Below are positions 55,495 through 64,000 of a stretch of 64,000 nucleotides of DNA, in pieces. The notes below the pieces were generated by a model that worked only from the letters and a program-made list of their open reading frames with translations, was not told where the DNA came from and made no database searches. The position numbers were made by a program, and so were the translations under genes. Position 1 is the stretch's first letter. Each line of letters starts with the position of its first letter. The DNA comes from Tautonia sociabilis (GTDB lineage: Bacteria > Planctomycetota > Planctomycetia > Isosphaerales > Isosphaeraceae), in NCBI RefSeq assembly GCF_003977685.1, contig NZ_RYZH01000028.1:30067-94066 (forward strand), given 5' to 3'.

Positions 55495-55848
55495 GATGCC
55501 CCTCCTCCCCCGGGCCCTTTCCCCGACGATTCCTCGACGATCACTCTGAACTCATGGTAGGCATCCCCGTCGAGGGCCCCCCGGCCGATTCCGCCCGCCG
55601 ACCAGGCCCGCCGACCACCGGGTTCGGGCCCGAGAGCGCCCCGCTCCCGCGTCCGCCCGATCACCTCGAGCATCGTCCTGACCCCCCCCACCACCACCAC
55701 ACTCCATCCATTCACCCCACCGCCATTTTCCTCCAACTGGCATTGCGATCCCCGCCCCGCTCGCGTAAGCTCTGATACTTCGTAGCGTAAAGGGTTTCCG
55801 AATTACGGCCTCTCCACGAAGATCGGCCGGTGCCTTGCGGGGCGTGCG
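55495..55848. other. Divergent intergenic region before rpsO
   Basis: No gene is supported. CACCAC-rich and poly-C stretches are in the middle; towards rpsO there are GTAAAGG and an AT-richer patch at 55765-55815 that probably contains its promoter, but no consensus pair is found. Confidence 0.4.
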
Positions 55849-56118
55849 ATGGCGATCACCAAAGAGAAGAAGCAGGAGATTATCGACGCGTTCCGGCGCG
55901 AGGAGAACGATACGGGTTCGCCCGAGGTGCAAATCGCCTTGCTGACGGCCCGAATCAACGACCTGACCGAGCACTTCAAGATCCACAAGAAGGACCACGC
56001 CAGCCGCCGAGGGCTGCTGATGCTGGTTTCCAAGCGATCCGGCCTGTTGAAGTATCTGAAGCAGACCGACCGCAAGAGCTACCTCGAAGTGATCGGCCGG
56101 CTCGGCCTCCGCAAGTGA
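55849..56118 (+). CDS. rpsO: Ribosomal protein S15
   Basis: The 89-residue primary 16S rRNA-binding protein of the 30S platform. Its sequence is typical: [41 protein letters not shown] and [13 protein letters not shown]. The length is the bacterial standard. It precedes pnp by about 190 bases, the usual rpsO-pnp order; S15 often represses its own mRNA through a leader structure, which I could not identify here. Confidence 0.98.
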   Translation: MAITKEKKQEIIDAFRREENDTGSPEVQIALLTARINDLTEHFKIHKKDHASRRGLLMLVSKRSGLLKYLKQTDRKSYLEVIGRLGLRK

Positions 56119-56307
56119 GTCGATGACCGGCCCGGATCGCCGGGGCGGCTCGCCGCCGGGACGGCCCCCCTCGGGGCCTCCTCCGTCGATTTCCTCTCGC
56201 GATCCGGCCCCGGCCGCTTCCCCTCTCTTTCCGCCCGGTCCCTCCGGCCGGCGCCTCGCCATCGCCCCCTCGTCCGGCGTCCTCGCCGACATGAGGTAAG
56301 GGTGGGC

Positions 56308-58617
56308 ATGTCCACGTCCGTCACTTCCGCTCCCGTGAATCCGACCAAGAAGTACGCCGTCGTCGAGCGCGCCCTCGGCGGGAAGGTCATCTCGATCGAA
56401 ACCGGCAAGCTGGCCAAGCAGGCCACCGGCGCCGTCGTCGTCCGCCTCGGCGACACCATGACGCTCGTCGCCACCGTCGTCGCCGCCGGCCGGGAAGGGC
56501 TCGACTTCTTCCCGATGACCGTCGACTACCGCGAGAAGGTTTACTCCGCGGGCAAGTTCCCCGGCGGCTTCATCAAGCGCGAGGGGCGTCCTTCCACCAA
56601 GGAGATTCTCACCTCCCGCCTGATCGACCGCCCCCTGCGGCCCCTCTTCCCCGCCGACTACCGCATGGAGGTCCAGATCCAGGCCGGCCCGATCTCCGCC
56701 GACCGGGTCAACGATCCCGACGTCATCTCCATCCTCGGCGCCTCGGCCTCGCTGACCATCGCCCCAGACGTCCCCTTCCTCGGTCCCATCGGCGCCATCC
56801 GCCTCGGCCGGATCGACGGCACGCTCGTCCCCTTCCCCACCGCCGACGAGATGGCCGAGTCCGACCTCGACCTCGTCGTCGCCTCCACCCGGGAGAAGGT
56901 GACGATGATCGAGGGCTTCGGCAAGGAACTCCCTGAGCCGGAGATGCTCGAGGCCATCCTCGAAGCCCACCGCCTCAACCAGGAGCTGATCACGCTGCAA
57001 CTGGAGCTGCGCGAGGCCATCGGCCTGCCCCCGCTGGTCCACCCCGAGCCCGCCCCCGACCCCCTGCTCGAGGAACTCTACCGCCGCTACGCCGCCGACC
57101 TCCGCGAGGTCAAGAAGATCAAGCTCAAGCAGGAGCGCAACGCGGCCACCAAGGAACTCCAGGAGCGCGTCGTCGCCGAGATGGCCCCCGAGCCCTCCCC
57201 CGGCCAGGAGCCCTCCCCCGACGCCCCCACCCCGCTCCAGGTCAAGTCCGCCTTCTACACCCTCCAGGAGCGCGTCGTCCGCGAGCTGATCCTCGACGGC
57301 TACCGCTCCGACGGCCGGGGCCCCAAGGACCTCCGCCCCATCTCCTGCGAGGTCAGCCTTCTGCCCTGCGCCCACGGCTCCGCCATCTTCCAGCGCGGCG
57401 AGACGCAGGCCCTCGTCACCACGGTGCTCGGCACCGGGGCCGACGAGCAGAAGGTCGACGGCATCATGGAGGAGTACTCCAAGAAGTTCTACCTCGACTA
57501 CAACATGCCCAGCTTCGCCGTGGGTGAGGTCCGGCCCATCCGAGGCCCCGGCCGCCGAGAGATCGGCCACGGCATGCTCGCCGAACGCTCCGTGGCCCCG
57601 GTGCTGCCCGACCCCCAGCGCTTCCCCTACACCATCCGAGTCGTCAGCGACATCCTCGAATCCAACGGCTCCAGCTCGATGGCCTCGGTCTGCGGGGCCA
57701 CCCTCAGCCTGATGGACGCCGGCGTGCCAATCTCCGACCCCGTCGGCGGCATCTCCATCGGCCTGGTCGAGGACCCCAAGTCCCACCGCCACATCCTCTT
57801 GACCGACATCATCGGTGATGAGGACCACTTCGGCGACATGGACTTCAAGGTCGCCGGCACCCAGCACGGGATCACCGGCATCCAGCTCGACGTCAAGAAC
57901 GTCGGCCTCTCCGAGGAGATCATCCGAGGCGCCCTCGACCAGGCCCGAGAGGCCCGCGTCGAGATCCTCCGCACCATGCTTCGCGCCATCAAGCGCCCGC
58001 GCGACTCGATCTCGATGAACGCCCCCCGGCTCATCCAGCTCCAGATCGACCCGCAGAAGATCGGCATGCTCATCGGACCCGGCGGCAAGACGATCCGCCG
58101 GCTCCAGGAGGAAACCGGCACCAAGATCGATGTCGAGGACACCGGCATCGTCACCATCGCCAGCCCCTCCGCCGCCGGCGCCGAGGAGTGCCGAGACCGG
58201 ATCGAGGGGATGACCGCCGGCGTCCAGCTCGGCAAGATCTACGAGGGTCGCGTGATGTCCGTCAAGGACTTCGGCGCCTTCGTCGAGCTTCTGCCCGGCC
58301 AGGATGGCATGGTCCACATCTCCGAGCTGACCGACGGCTACATCAACAGCGTTTCCGACGTCTGCCGAGTCGGCGACACCATGCTCGTGAAGGTCATCGC
58401 CATCGACGAACAGGATCGCGTCAAACTCTCCCGCCGCCAGGCTCTGGCCGAGCGCGGCATCGCGGACACCGTCGAGTCCAAGCCCCGCCCCCCCGCTGGC
58501 GAGGGCGGCGACCGCGGCCCCCGCTCCGGAGGCGGCGACCGCGGACCCCGCTCCGGCGGCGGCGGCCGAGGCCCCGGCGGGCCCCCTCCCCGCGACCGCG
58601 ACCGCGACCGCCGCTGA
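56308..58617 (+). CDS. pnp: Polyribonucleotide nucleotidyltransferase (PNPase)
   Basis: The 769-residue 3'-5' phosphorolytic exoribonuclease has two RNase PH domains with an alpha-helical linker, then KH (GMLIGPGGKTIRRLQEETG) and S1 (YEGRVMSVKDFGAFVELLPGQDGMVHIS) domains, and a C-terminal Gly/Arg-rich tail with repeats. The catalytic second PH domain is recognisable from FQRGETQALVTTVLGT and MEEYSKKFYLDYN. An insertion of about 20 residues (Pro/Glu-rich) precedes the second PH domain. I chose ATG 56308; an in-frame GTG at 56302 would add two residues. It follows rpsO. Confidence 0.98.
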   Translation: MSTSVTSAPVNPTKKYAVVERALGGKVISIETGKLAKQATGAVVVRLGDTMTLVATVVAAGREGLDFFPMTVDYREKVYSAGKFPGGFIKREGRPSTKEILTSRLIDRPLRPLFPADYRMEVQIQAGPISADRVNDPDVISILGASASLTIAPDVPFLGPIGAIRLGRIDGTLVPFPTADEMAESDLDLVVASTREKVTMIEGFGKELPEPEMLEAILEAHRLNQELITLQLELREAIGLPPLVHPEPAPDPLLEELYRRYAADLREVKKIKLKQERNAATKELQERVVAEMAPEPSPGQEPSPDAPTPLQVKSAFYTLQERVVRELILDGYRSDGRGPKDLRPISCEVSLLPCAHGSAIFQRGETQALVTTVLGTGADEQKVDGIMEEYSKKFYLDYNMPSFAVGEVRPIRGPGRREIGHGMLAERSVAPVLPDPQRFPYTIRVVSDILESNGSSSMASVCGATLSLMDAGVPISDPVGGISIGLVEDPKSHRHILLTDIIGDEDHFGDMDFKVAGTQHGITGIQLDVKNVGLSEEIIRGALDQAREARVEILRTMLRAIKRPRDSISMNAPRLIQLQIDPQKIGMLIGPGGKTIRRLQEETGTKIDVEDTGIVTIASPSAAGAEECRDRIEGMTAGVQLGKIYEGRVMSVKDFGAFVELLPGQDGMVHISELTDGYINSVSDVCRVGDTMLVKVIAIDEQDRVKLSRRQALAERGIADTVESKPRPPAGEGGDRGPRSGGGDRGPRSGGGGRGPGGPPPRDRDRDRR

Positions 58618-58955
58618 GCACAGGGAGGGCTCCCCCCGTCTCGCCGTCCGATCGAGAGCGTGAGCGAGACTCCGGGGGCCTCTGGCGGCGTGATCGGGAG
58701 CTCCTGTCCTCGCGATGGGGTCGGCCGGGATCGCCGCGGCGCGGAACCCGGGACCTCCATCGCAGGGAAGCACGGGCGAGTCCGCCGATGGAGGCCCCCA
58801 AGCCCGATCGATCGGACGCCCGAGCGACCGGGTTCGTCGCGATCCCGGCCCTCCCCGTCGTCTCCTCCGGCCCTCAGGCCCCGGTCTGACCCCCGGACCC
58901 CGCCGTCTCTCGGACCGAGCCCCGCCCCCCGATCCCTCCGAGGGGAGCCCGCCCC
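58618..58955. other. Gap without a supported gene
   Basis: GC-rich, no promoter pair, terminator or tRNA seen. The next gene probably has its own promoter here, but it is not visible. Short open frames are composition-driven. Confidence 0.4.
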
Positions 58956-59818
58956 ATGGCCCGATCCCCCGCCGCCGAGCTGGAAGACGCCGTCGCCGCC
59001 GCCGCCGCCGCCACCTCCCCGGCCGAGGCCCCCGGCACCGATCCGGAGGCCGCCCTCCCCCCCGAACAGGCCCAGCACCTGCGCGACCAGTACGCCGAGA
59101 TCGCCCAGCTCGCCGGCGGGCTGGCCCACGAGATCCGCAACCCCCTGTCCACCATGCGGTTGACCCTCGACCTCCTCGCCGAGGACTTCCGCGACCCCCA
59201 GTCCGACCGCGAACGCCGCGCCCTGCAGAAAATCGAGCGGGTCCGCAAGGAATCCCACCGCCTCGAATCGCTGCTGGAGGACTTCCTCCGCCTCGTCCGA
59301 GTCGGCGGCCTCCACCTGGCCCCGACCGATCTGAACGCCGTGGTCGAGGACGTCCGAGACTTCTGCGAGCCCCAGTCCCTCGCCCAGGGCGTCGTGACCC
59401 GCTTCCATGCCGATCCCGACCTGCCGCCGATCGCCCTGCACGTCGATTCGTTCAAGCAGGCCCTGCTGAACCTCATCCGCAACGCCCAGCTCGCCATGCC
59501 CGACGGCGGCGAGCTAATCCTTCGCACCCGCCGCCAGCCCGACGGCGGCGCCCGGCTCGACGTGATCGACACCGGCTCCGGCATCCCTCCCGAGGTCCAG
59601 CCCCGCATCTTCGACCCGTTCTTCTCCACCCGTCCCCGAGGCACCGGCCTGGGCCTGCCCATGACCCGACGCATCCTCCTGGCCCACGGCGGCTCCATCA
59701 CGCTCGACTCCGAGCCCGGCAAGGGGACCCAGTTCTCCATCCTCCTGCCCGCCGCCCCCCCCGATCAGCCCGATCGGCCCGATCGGCCCGATCGGCCCCT
59801 CGCCGGAGGCGACGGCTG

Positions 59819-59819
<1 letters not shown>
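58956..59819 (+). CDS. Soluble NtrB-like sensor histidine kinase
   Basis: The 287-residue kinase has no transmembrane helix and no PAS domain. A disordered Ala-rich N-terminus is followed by the H box [16 protein letters not shown] (His58), then an N box ([12 protein letters not shown]), DTGSGIP and GTGLGLPMT. The lack of a visible sensor domain suggests control by partner proteins. The C-terminus holds a DRP repeat from a 9-base tandem repeat (59763-59798). The stop overlaps the start of the sigma-54 regulator (TGATG), so the two form a coupled two-component pair. Confidence 0.93.
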
Positions 59820-61186
<1,367 letters not shown>

Positions 61187-61248
61187 TCGGCGGCCAGACC
61201 GGGCCCGGACCGCCGAGGCTCCGGCGGCCCGGGCGCCGATGCGTCCGC

Positions 61249-62361
61249 TCACCGCTCCGCCGTCTCCGGCGAGCCGAGCAGCTCCGCGATCAGGTCGCCG
61301 ATCGCCTTGGCGTTCGCCTCTCCGCTGCCGACCCGAACCATCCGGACCTTCCCCCGCTGGTCGATGACGACCGCCTGCGGGATGCCCGACACCTGGTAGA
61401 ACTCCGACATCGCGTCGCCGTCCTGGATCGCGAAGCGGTGGGTCAGGCCGTGGTGCTCGGCGAACTTCTCCAGCATCGCCCGCTCTTGCTCCGGGGTGGT
61501 CCCCGGCGTGGGTACGGCCCGGCCGGCCTCGTCGTCCCACTGGAACTCGTAGTAGTTCGTCAGGCCGATGATCACCAGCCCCTTGTCGCCGTACCGCTCG
61601 TTCCACTCGATCAGGTGCGGGAAGGTCGCGATGCAGGGACCGCACCAGACGGCCCAGAAGTCCAGGAGCACGACCTTGCCTTGCAGGTCCGAGTCGCTCA
61701 GCGGCTCGCCGTTGACCCAGGCCGAGACGGCCAGCGGGGCCGCGTCCTGGCCCACCAGCTTCTCCCGGGCGAGGTTGCTCTCGACCGCCTCGGCGATCTG
61801 GTCGAGCAACTGGCTGGTCTGGTCGTAGGCCGGGGCGCTGGCCGGCGTCGCCTTGGCCTTGGCCTCGGCCAGGAAGTCTCGGGCGGTCGCCAGGGTCTTC
61901 GCCGCCTCCGCCGGGGCCGAGTAGGCCGTCTCGGCCAGCTCCGTCGAGAGCTTCGTCCGCAGCAAGGAGATCGCGTCGGTGTCATCCGGGTGGGCCGACA
62001 CCGCGGCCATCGCCTGCTCGAGGGTGATCTTGGCGGCCTCCAGCCGGCTCTCCAGCAGGGGAACCACCTGCATCGCCTGGGCCTTGATCTGCTTGGCCTG
62101 GTCGCCGGTCGGCTCGATCGCGCCGATCAGCGCCCGCATCCCCTCGATCTTCTCCTCGGCCGCCGCCGGGTCCGACCGCAGGTCGGACAAAATCGCCTGG
62201 ATCGCCGCGTTCACATACGCCGAGAGCGTCTCGACCGAGTTCGGGTCCTTCTTGACCGCCTCGGCCGCCTCCGACAGGGCGTCGCCGCCCGGCTCCTGGG
62301 CCGTCGCCGGCATCGCCAGCAGGCCGGCCGCCGCCATCGCGAGCATGATGCGCTTGAGCAT
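61249..62361 (-). CDS. TlpA-type thioredoxin-fold protein
   Basis: The 370-residue exported protein has a signal peptide (about 1-21), a long helical region (about 25-200), and a C-terminal TlpA-type thioredoxin fold with LLDFWAVWCGPC (WCGPC at 239-243) and a cis-Pro GIPQAVVIDQRG loop. The redox Cys pair is intact, so it can act as a periplasmic thiol-disulfide oxidoreductase, perhaps for c-type cytochrome or other Cys proteins. The domain order is like that of the CxxC-less protein at 18377-19447. Start: ATG before LKRIMLA. Confidence 0.92.
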   Translation of the reverse strand: MLKRIMLAMAAAGLLAMPATAQEPGGDALSEAAEAVKKDPNSVETLSAYVNAAIQAILSDLRSDPAAAEEKIEGMRALIGAIEPTGDQAKQIKAQAMQVVPLLESRLEAAKITLEQAMAAVSAHPDDTDAISLLRTKLSTELAETAYSAPAEAAKTLATARDFLAEAKAKATPASAPAYDQTSQLLDQIAEAVESNLAREKLVGQDAAPLAVSAWVNGEPLSDSDLQGKVVLLDFWAVWCGPCIATFPHLIEWNERYGDKGLVIIGLTNYYEFQWDDEAGRAVPTPGTTPEQERAMLEKFAEHHGLTHRFAIQDGDAMSEFYQVSGIPQAVVIDQRGKVRMVRVGSGEANAKAIGDLIAELLGSPETAER

Positions 62362-62500
62362 TCGATTCCCGTTCCGCTTCGAGGTGTCCCGGGCATCCCG
62401 CCGGGGGGTCGACTCCCCGCCCCGACCGATTCCGGACCGCTGGGATGGGCCAGATCGTCGGTCGAACCGAGCACGCTTGACCAATTAGAACGCCTTGACA

Positions 62501-62538
62501 CCCCCCCCCCCCCCCCCAAAAACCCCCCCCCCCCCCCC
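62501..62538. repeat. Interrupted poly-C tract (C17 A5 C16)
   Basis: Seventeen C, five A and sixteen C, in the 284-base region between the TlpA gene and the phosphodiesterase gene. TTGACA stands directly before the first C-run (62495-62500), at the spacing where the run would fill a -35/-10 gap, though no good -10 follows. Such runs are prone to slippage and sequencing error. Confidence 0.85.
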
Positions 62539-62645
62539 GCCGCTCCCGCCCGCCGTTGCCCGCTCCCGGCCCGATCGCGCACAATGGGCCCGCGTGGACT
62601 CACCCTCCCGATCCCCCGCGACTCCGCACCCTCAAGGAGCCCCCC

Positions 62646-63464
62646 GTGACTCCCCTGTTCCTCGGACTCGCCCTCATGCTCCCCGCCGAGCCCGACGACG
62701 CTCCCGCTTCCCCCGTCGAATGGATCGCCCACCGCGGCGAATCCTTCGACGCCCCCGAGAATACCCTCGCCGCCTTCAACCTCGCCTGGGCCCGGGGCGT
62801 CCCCGCCATCGAGCTCGACGTCCACCTCACCGCCGACGACCGCCTCGTCTGCATCCACGACGCCTCCACCGAGCGCACCACCGGCGTCGACCTCGCCGTC
62901 AAGGACACCCCCCTCGACCGGCTCCGCTCCCTCGACGCCGGCTCCTGGAAGGACCCGAAGTTCGCCGGCGAGCCCCTCCCCTCCCTGGAGGACGCCCTGG
63001 CCACCATCCCCGACGGCTCCCGCTGCTTCATCGAGGTCAAGGTCGGCCCCGAGGCCGTCCCCGCCCTCGTCCGGGCCGTCCGCTCCTCGGGCAAGACCCC
63101 CGACCAGCTCGCCGTCATCGCCTTCAACCCCGACACCATCGCCGAGGCCAAGCAGGCCCTCCCCGAGATCCCCATGTACTGGCTCTCCGGCTTCCGCCGC
63201 GACGACCAGACCGGCGCCCACACCACCACCATCGACGAGCTGATCGCCCAGGCCCGCTCCATCCACGCCGACGGCCTCGACCTCAATTACCGCGGCCCCT
63301 TCGACGCCGACCTCGTCCGCAAGGTCAAGGACGCCGGCCTCCGCCTCTACGTCTGGACCGTCGACGACCCCGAGATCGCCCGCCGCTTCGTCTCCCTCGG
63401 CGTCGACGGCATCACCTCCAACCGCGCCTCCTGGATGCGGGACCAGCTCTCGTCCCCTCGCTGA
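62646..63464 (+). CDS. Glycerophosphodiester phosphodiesterase
   Basis: The 272-residue GDPD-family enzyme hydrolyses glycerophosphodiesters such as glycerophosphocholine to glycerol 3-phosphate. Motifs: EWIAHRGESFDAPENTLAAF (catalytic His and Arg), AIELDVHLTADDRLVCIHDASTERTT with catalytic Glu/Asp/His, FIEVK, and LYVWTVDDPE near the end. GTG start at 62646 with AAGGAG 7 bases upstream; a weak N-terminal hydrophobic segment may be a signal. A poly-C tract lies about 110 bases before it. Confidence 0.93.
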   Translation: MTPLFLGLALMLPAEPDDAPASPVEWIAHRGESFDAPENTLAAFNLAWARGVPAIELDVHLTADDRLVCIHDASTERTTGVDLAVKDTPLDRLRSLDAGSWKDPKFAGEPLPSLEDALATIPDGSRCFIEVKVGPEAVPALVRAVRSSGKTPDQLAVIAFNPDTIAEAKQALPEIPMYWLSGFRRDDQTGAHTTTIDELIAQARSIHADGLDLNYRGPFDADLVRKVKDAGLRLYVWTVDDPEIARRFVSLGVDGITSNRASWMRDQLSSPR

Positions 63465-63799
63465 TCCCGCACCCCTCCTCCCCCCCCCGGCGAGGTGGCT
63501 GGGGTCGTGTCGACCCCAGCGTCGGAGGCCGTTCGAGCCGAGGTCGACACGACCCCAGCCAACCCGCCACACATGAGCGATTGCAAGAGGTAGGCAGGGG
63601 ACATTTGGATACGCTCTCGGCCGTCCGGGCCCTTGAGTCGGGCGGCGTCGGGAGAAAATGAGACTGGAGCCGACGGAATCCCCGATGGTGTCGCTGAGGG
63701 GCCCGTGCGCGCCGAGCGATCGCGGTGCGTCGGACGGGCCGGAGCGAGGGGTATCATCTCATTCCCTGCTCAGTCGAGGCACACCTCGGGGGGAGCATC
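63465..63799. other. Intergenic region with a nested palindrome
   Basis: Contains the inverted repeat at 63496-63561 and then about 240 bases without a supported gene. No consensus promoter is seen before the next start, but the SD of that gene is strong. Confidence 0.45.
63496..63561. repeat. 20-bp inverted repeat with nested hairpins
   Basis: Arms 63496-63515 and 63542-63561 are perfectly complementary over 20 bases with a 26-base spacer. The first arm region can also fold alone: GCTGGGGTCG and CGACCCCAGC (63498-63507/63511-63520), loop TGT. The second arm has a 5-bp GGTCG/CGACC hairpin of its own. The structures exclude each other. It could terminate transcription or be a dispersed palindromic element. 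Confidence 0.7.
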
Positions 63800-64000
63800 A
63801 TGAGCGGCGGCATCTCGCAGAAGCGGATCGAGGCGAACCGGCGGAACGCGCAACAATCGACCGGGCCGAGGACGGACGAAGGAAAAGCACGCAGCCGGGC
63901 CAACGGCTTGAGGCACGGGATGGCAGCGGAGGTGCTCGTGCCGGAGGAGGATCGAACCGCCTATGAACAGATCCTCGAACGCTGGCGCCGAGAGGCGGGG
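63800..64000 (+). CDS. Small Arg/Ala-rich protein of a known family, cut by the window end
   Basis: An ATG at 63800 with a strong G-rich SD (GGGGGGAG, 4 bases upstream) opens a frame that runs to the end of the window (67 codons, no stop). The sequence has NRRNAQQSTGPRTDEGKARS and ANGLRHGMAAEVLV, a widely distributed start of proteins found in planctomycetes and proteobacteria, often near repeats. Function is unknown. An antisense or extended frame would not explain the SD. The C-terminal part lies outside the window. Confidence 0.8.
   Translation, partial: MSGGISQKRIEANRRNAQQSTGPRTDEGKARSRANGLRHGMAAEVLVPEEDRTAYEQILERWRREAG

Noticed and set aside
51763..55560. 1265-codon plus-strand frame
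   Set aside because: Overlaps both the LamG gene in another frame and the ABC exporter on the other strand; Arg/Pro-rich translation.
55552..58773. 1073-codon minus-strand frame over rpsO-pnp
   Set aside because: rpsO and pnp on the other strand are certain.
59763..59798. 9-base GATCGGCCC repeat as regulatory element
   Set aside because: It is inside the kinase gene and encodes the repeated DRP tail; kept only as a note there.

Overview
This is a very GC-rich chromosomal segment from a member of the Planctomycetota, most likely of the Isosphaeraceae type. The reasons are a DUF1549/DUF1553 protein with a c-type haem motif, a secreted protein with the planctomycete LEPR-XLL-like signature, a large LamG/beta-propeller protein, a PEP-CTERM protein, and the overall gene style: long high-GC genes with extensive antisense shadow frames and GTG/TTG starts. 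No genus or species can be named from the sequence alone. I see about 50 protein genes, one tRNA, no rRNA, no CRISPR array, no prophage and no complete insertion sequence.

Layout. 1-5.0 kb: a membrane protein, then a minus-strand pair (DUF1549/DUF1553 haem protein and a sugar-phosphate-isomerase-like TIM barrel). 5.06-5.44 kb: a tRNA gene, best read as tRNA-Lys(UUU), split in the anticodon by a 310-nt group I intron. The stop codon of a convergent HTH gene lies in its 3' end. 6.3-10.5 kb: a LEPR-XLL exported protein and a large membrane glycosyltransferase-like protein. 10.7-12.0 kb: xylose isomerase. 12.2-17.2 kb: a heavy-metal-type RND efflux operon led by a small Cys-rich exported protein. 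17.5-22.7 kb: a secreted protein, a thioredoxin-fold protein that has lost its CxxC, nusB, a PHP phosphoesterase, a macrodomain protein and ftsY. 22.9-28.1 kb: a membrane-anchored two-domain protein, then a Tat-exported DUF362 protein and a polyferredoxin membrane protein, a likely redox pair. 28.2-29.8 kb: ispG and a NYN/PIN-like nuclease (minus strand).

30.5-37.6 kb: a zinc-ribbon methyltransferase, larC, a translationally coupled trio (DUF2802-like, 4-TM protein, family 2 glycosyltransferase) and an aldehyde dehydrogenase. The last two could be carotenoid end-group genes. 37.6-40.0 kb: HAD hydrolase, HD phosphohydrolase and nicotinamidase-like genes, all on the minus strand. 40.3-42.7 kb: a small island with a 75-residue beta-grasp-like protein ending in Gly-Gly, an unknown 295-residue protein, a cupin and a RuvC-fold protein. 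42.7-48 kb: a secreted coiled-coil protein, PAP2 phosphatase, Lys-rich winged-helix protein, methyltransferase and exported PHP-type hydrolase. 48.6-53.3 kb: a PEP-CTERM protein with an HExxH motif and the LamG/beta-propeller protein. 53.5-63.5 kb: an ABC exporter, rpsO-pnp, a sigma-54 two-component pair, a TlpA-type thioredoxin and a glycerophosphodiesterase. The window ends inside a small Arg-rich reading frame.

Housekeeping genes (nusB, ftsY, ispG, rpsO, pnp, tRNA) are spread among envelope, secretion and redox genes, so this looks like ordinary chromosome. The most unusual items are the split tRNA, the Gly-Gly beta-grasp island, the CxxC-less TlpA protein, the Cys-rich efflux leader protein, the nested palindrome at 63.5 kb and the poly-C tract at 62.5 kb.
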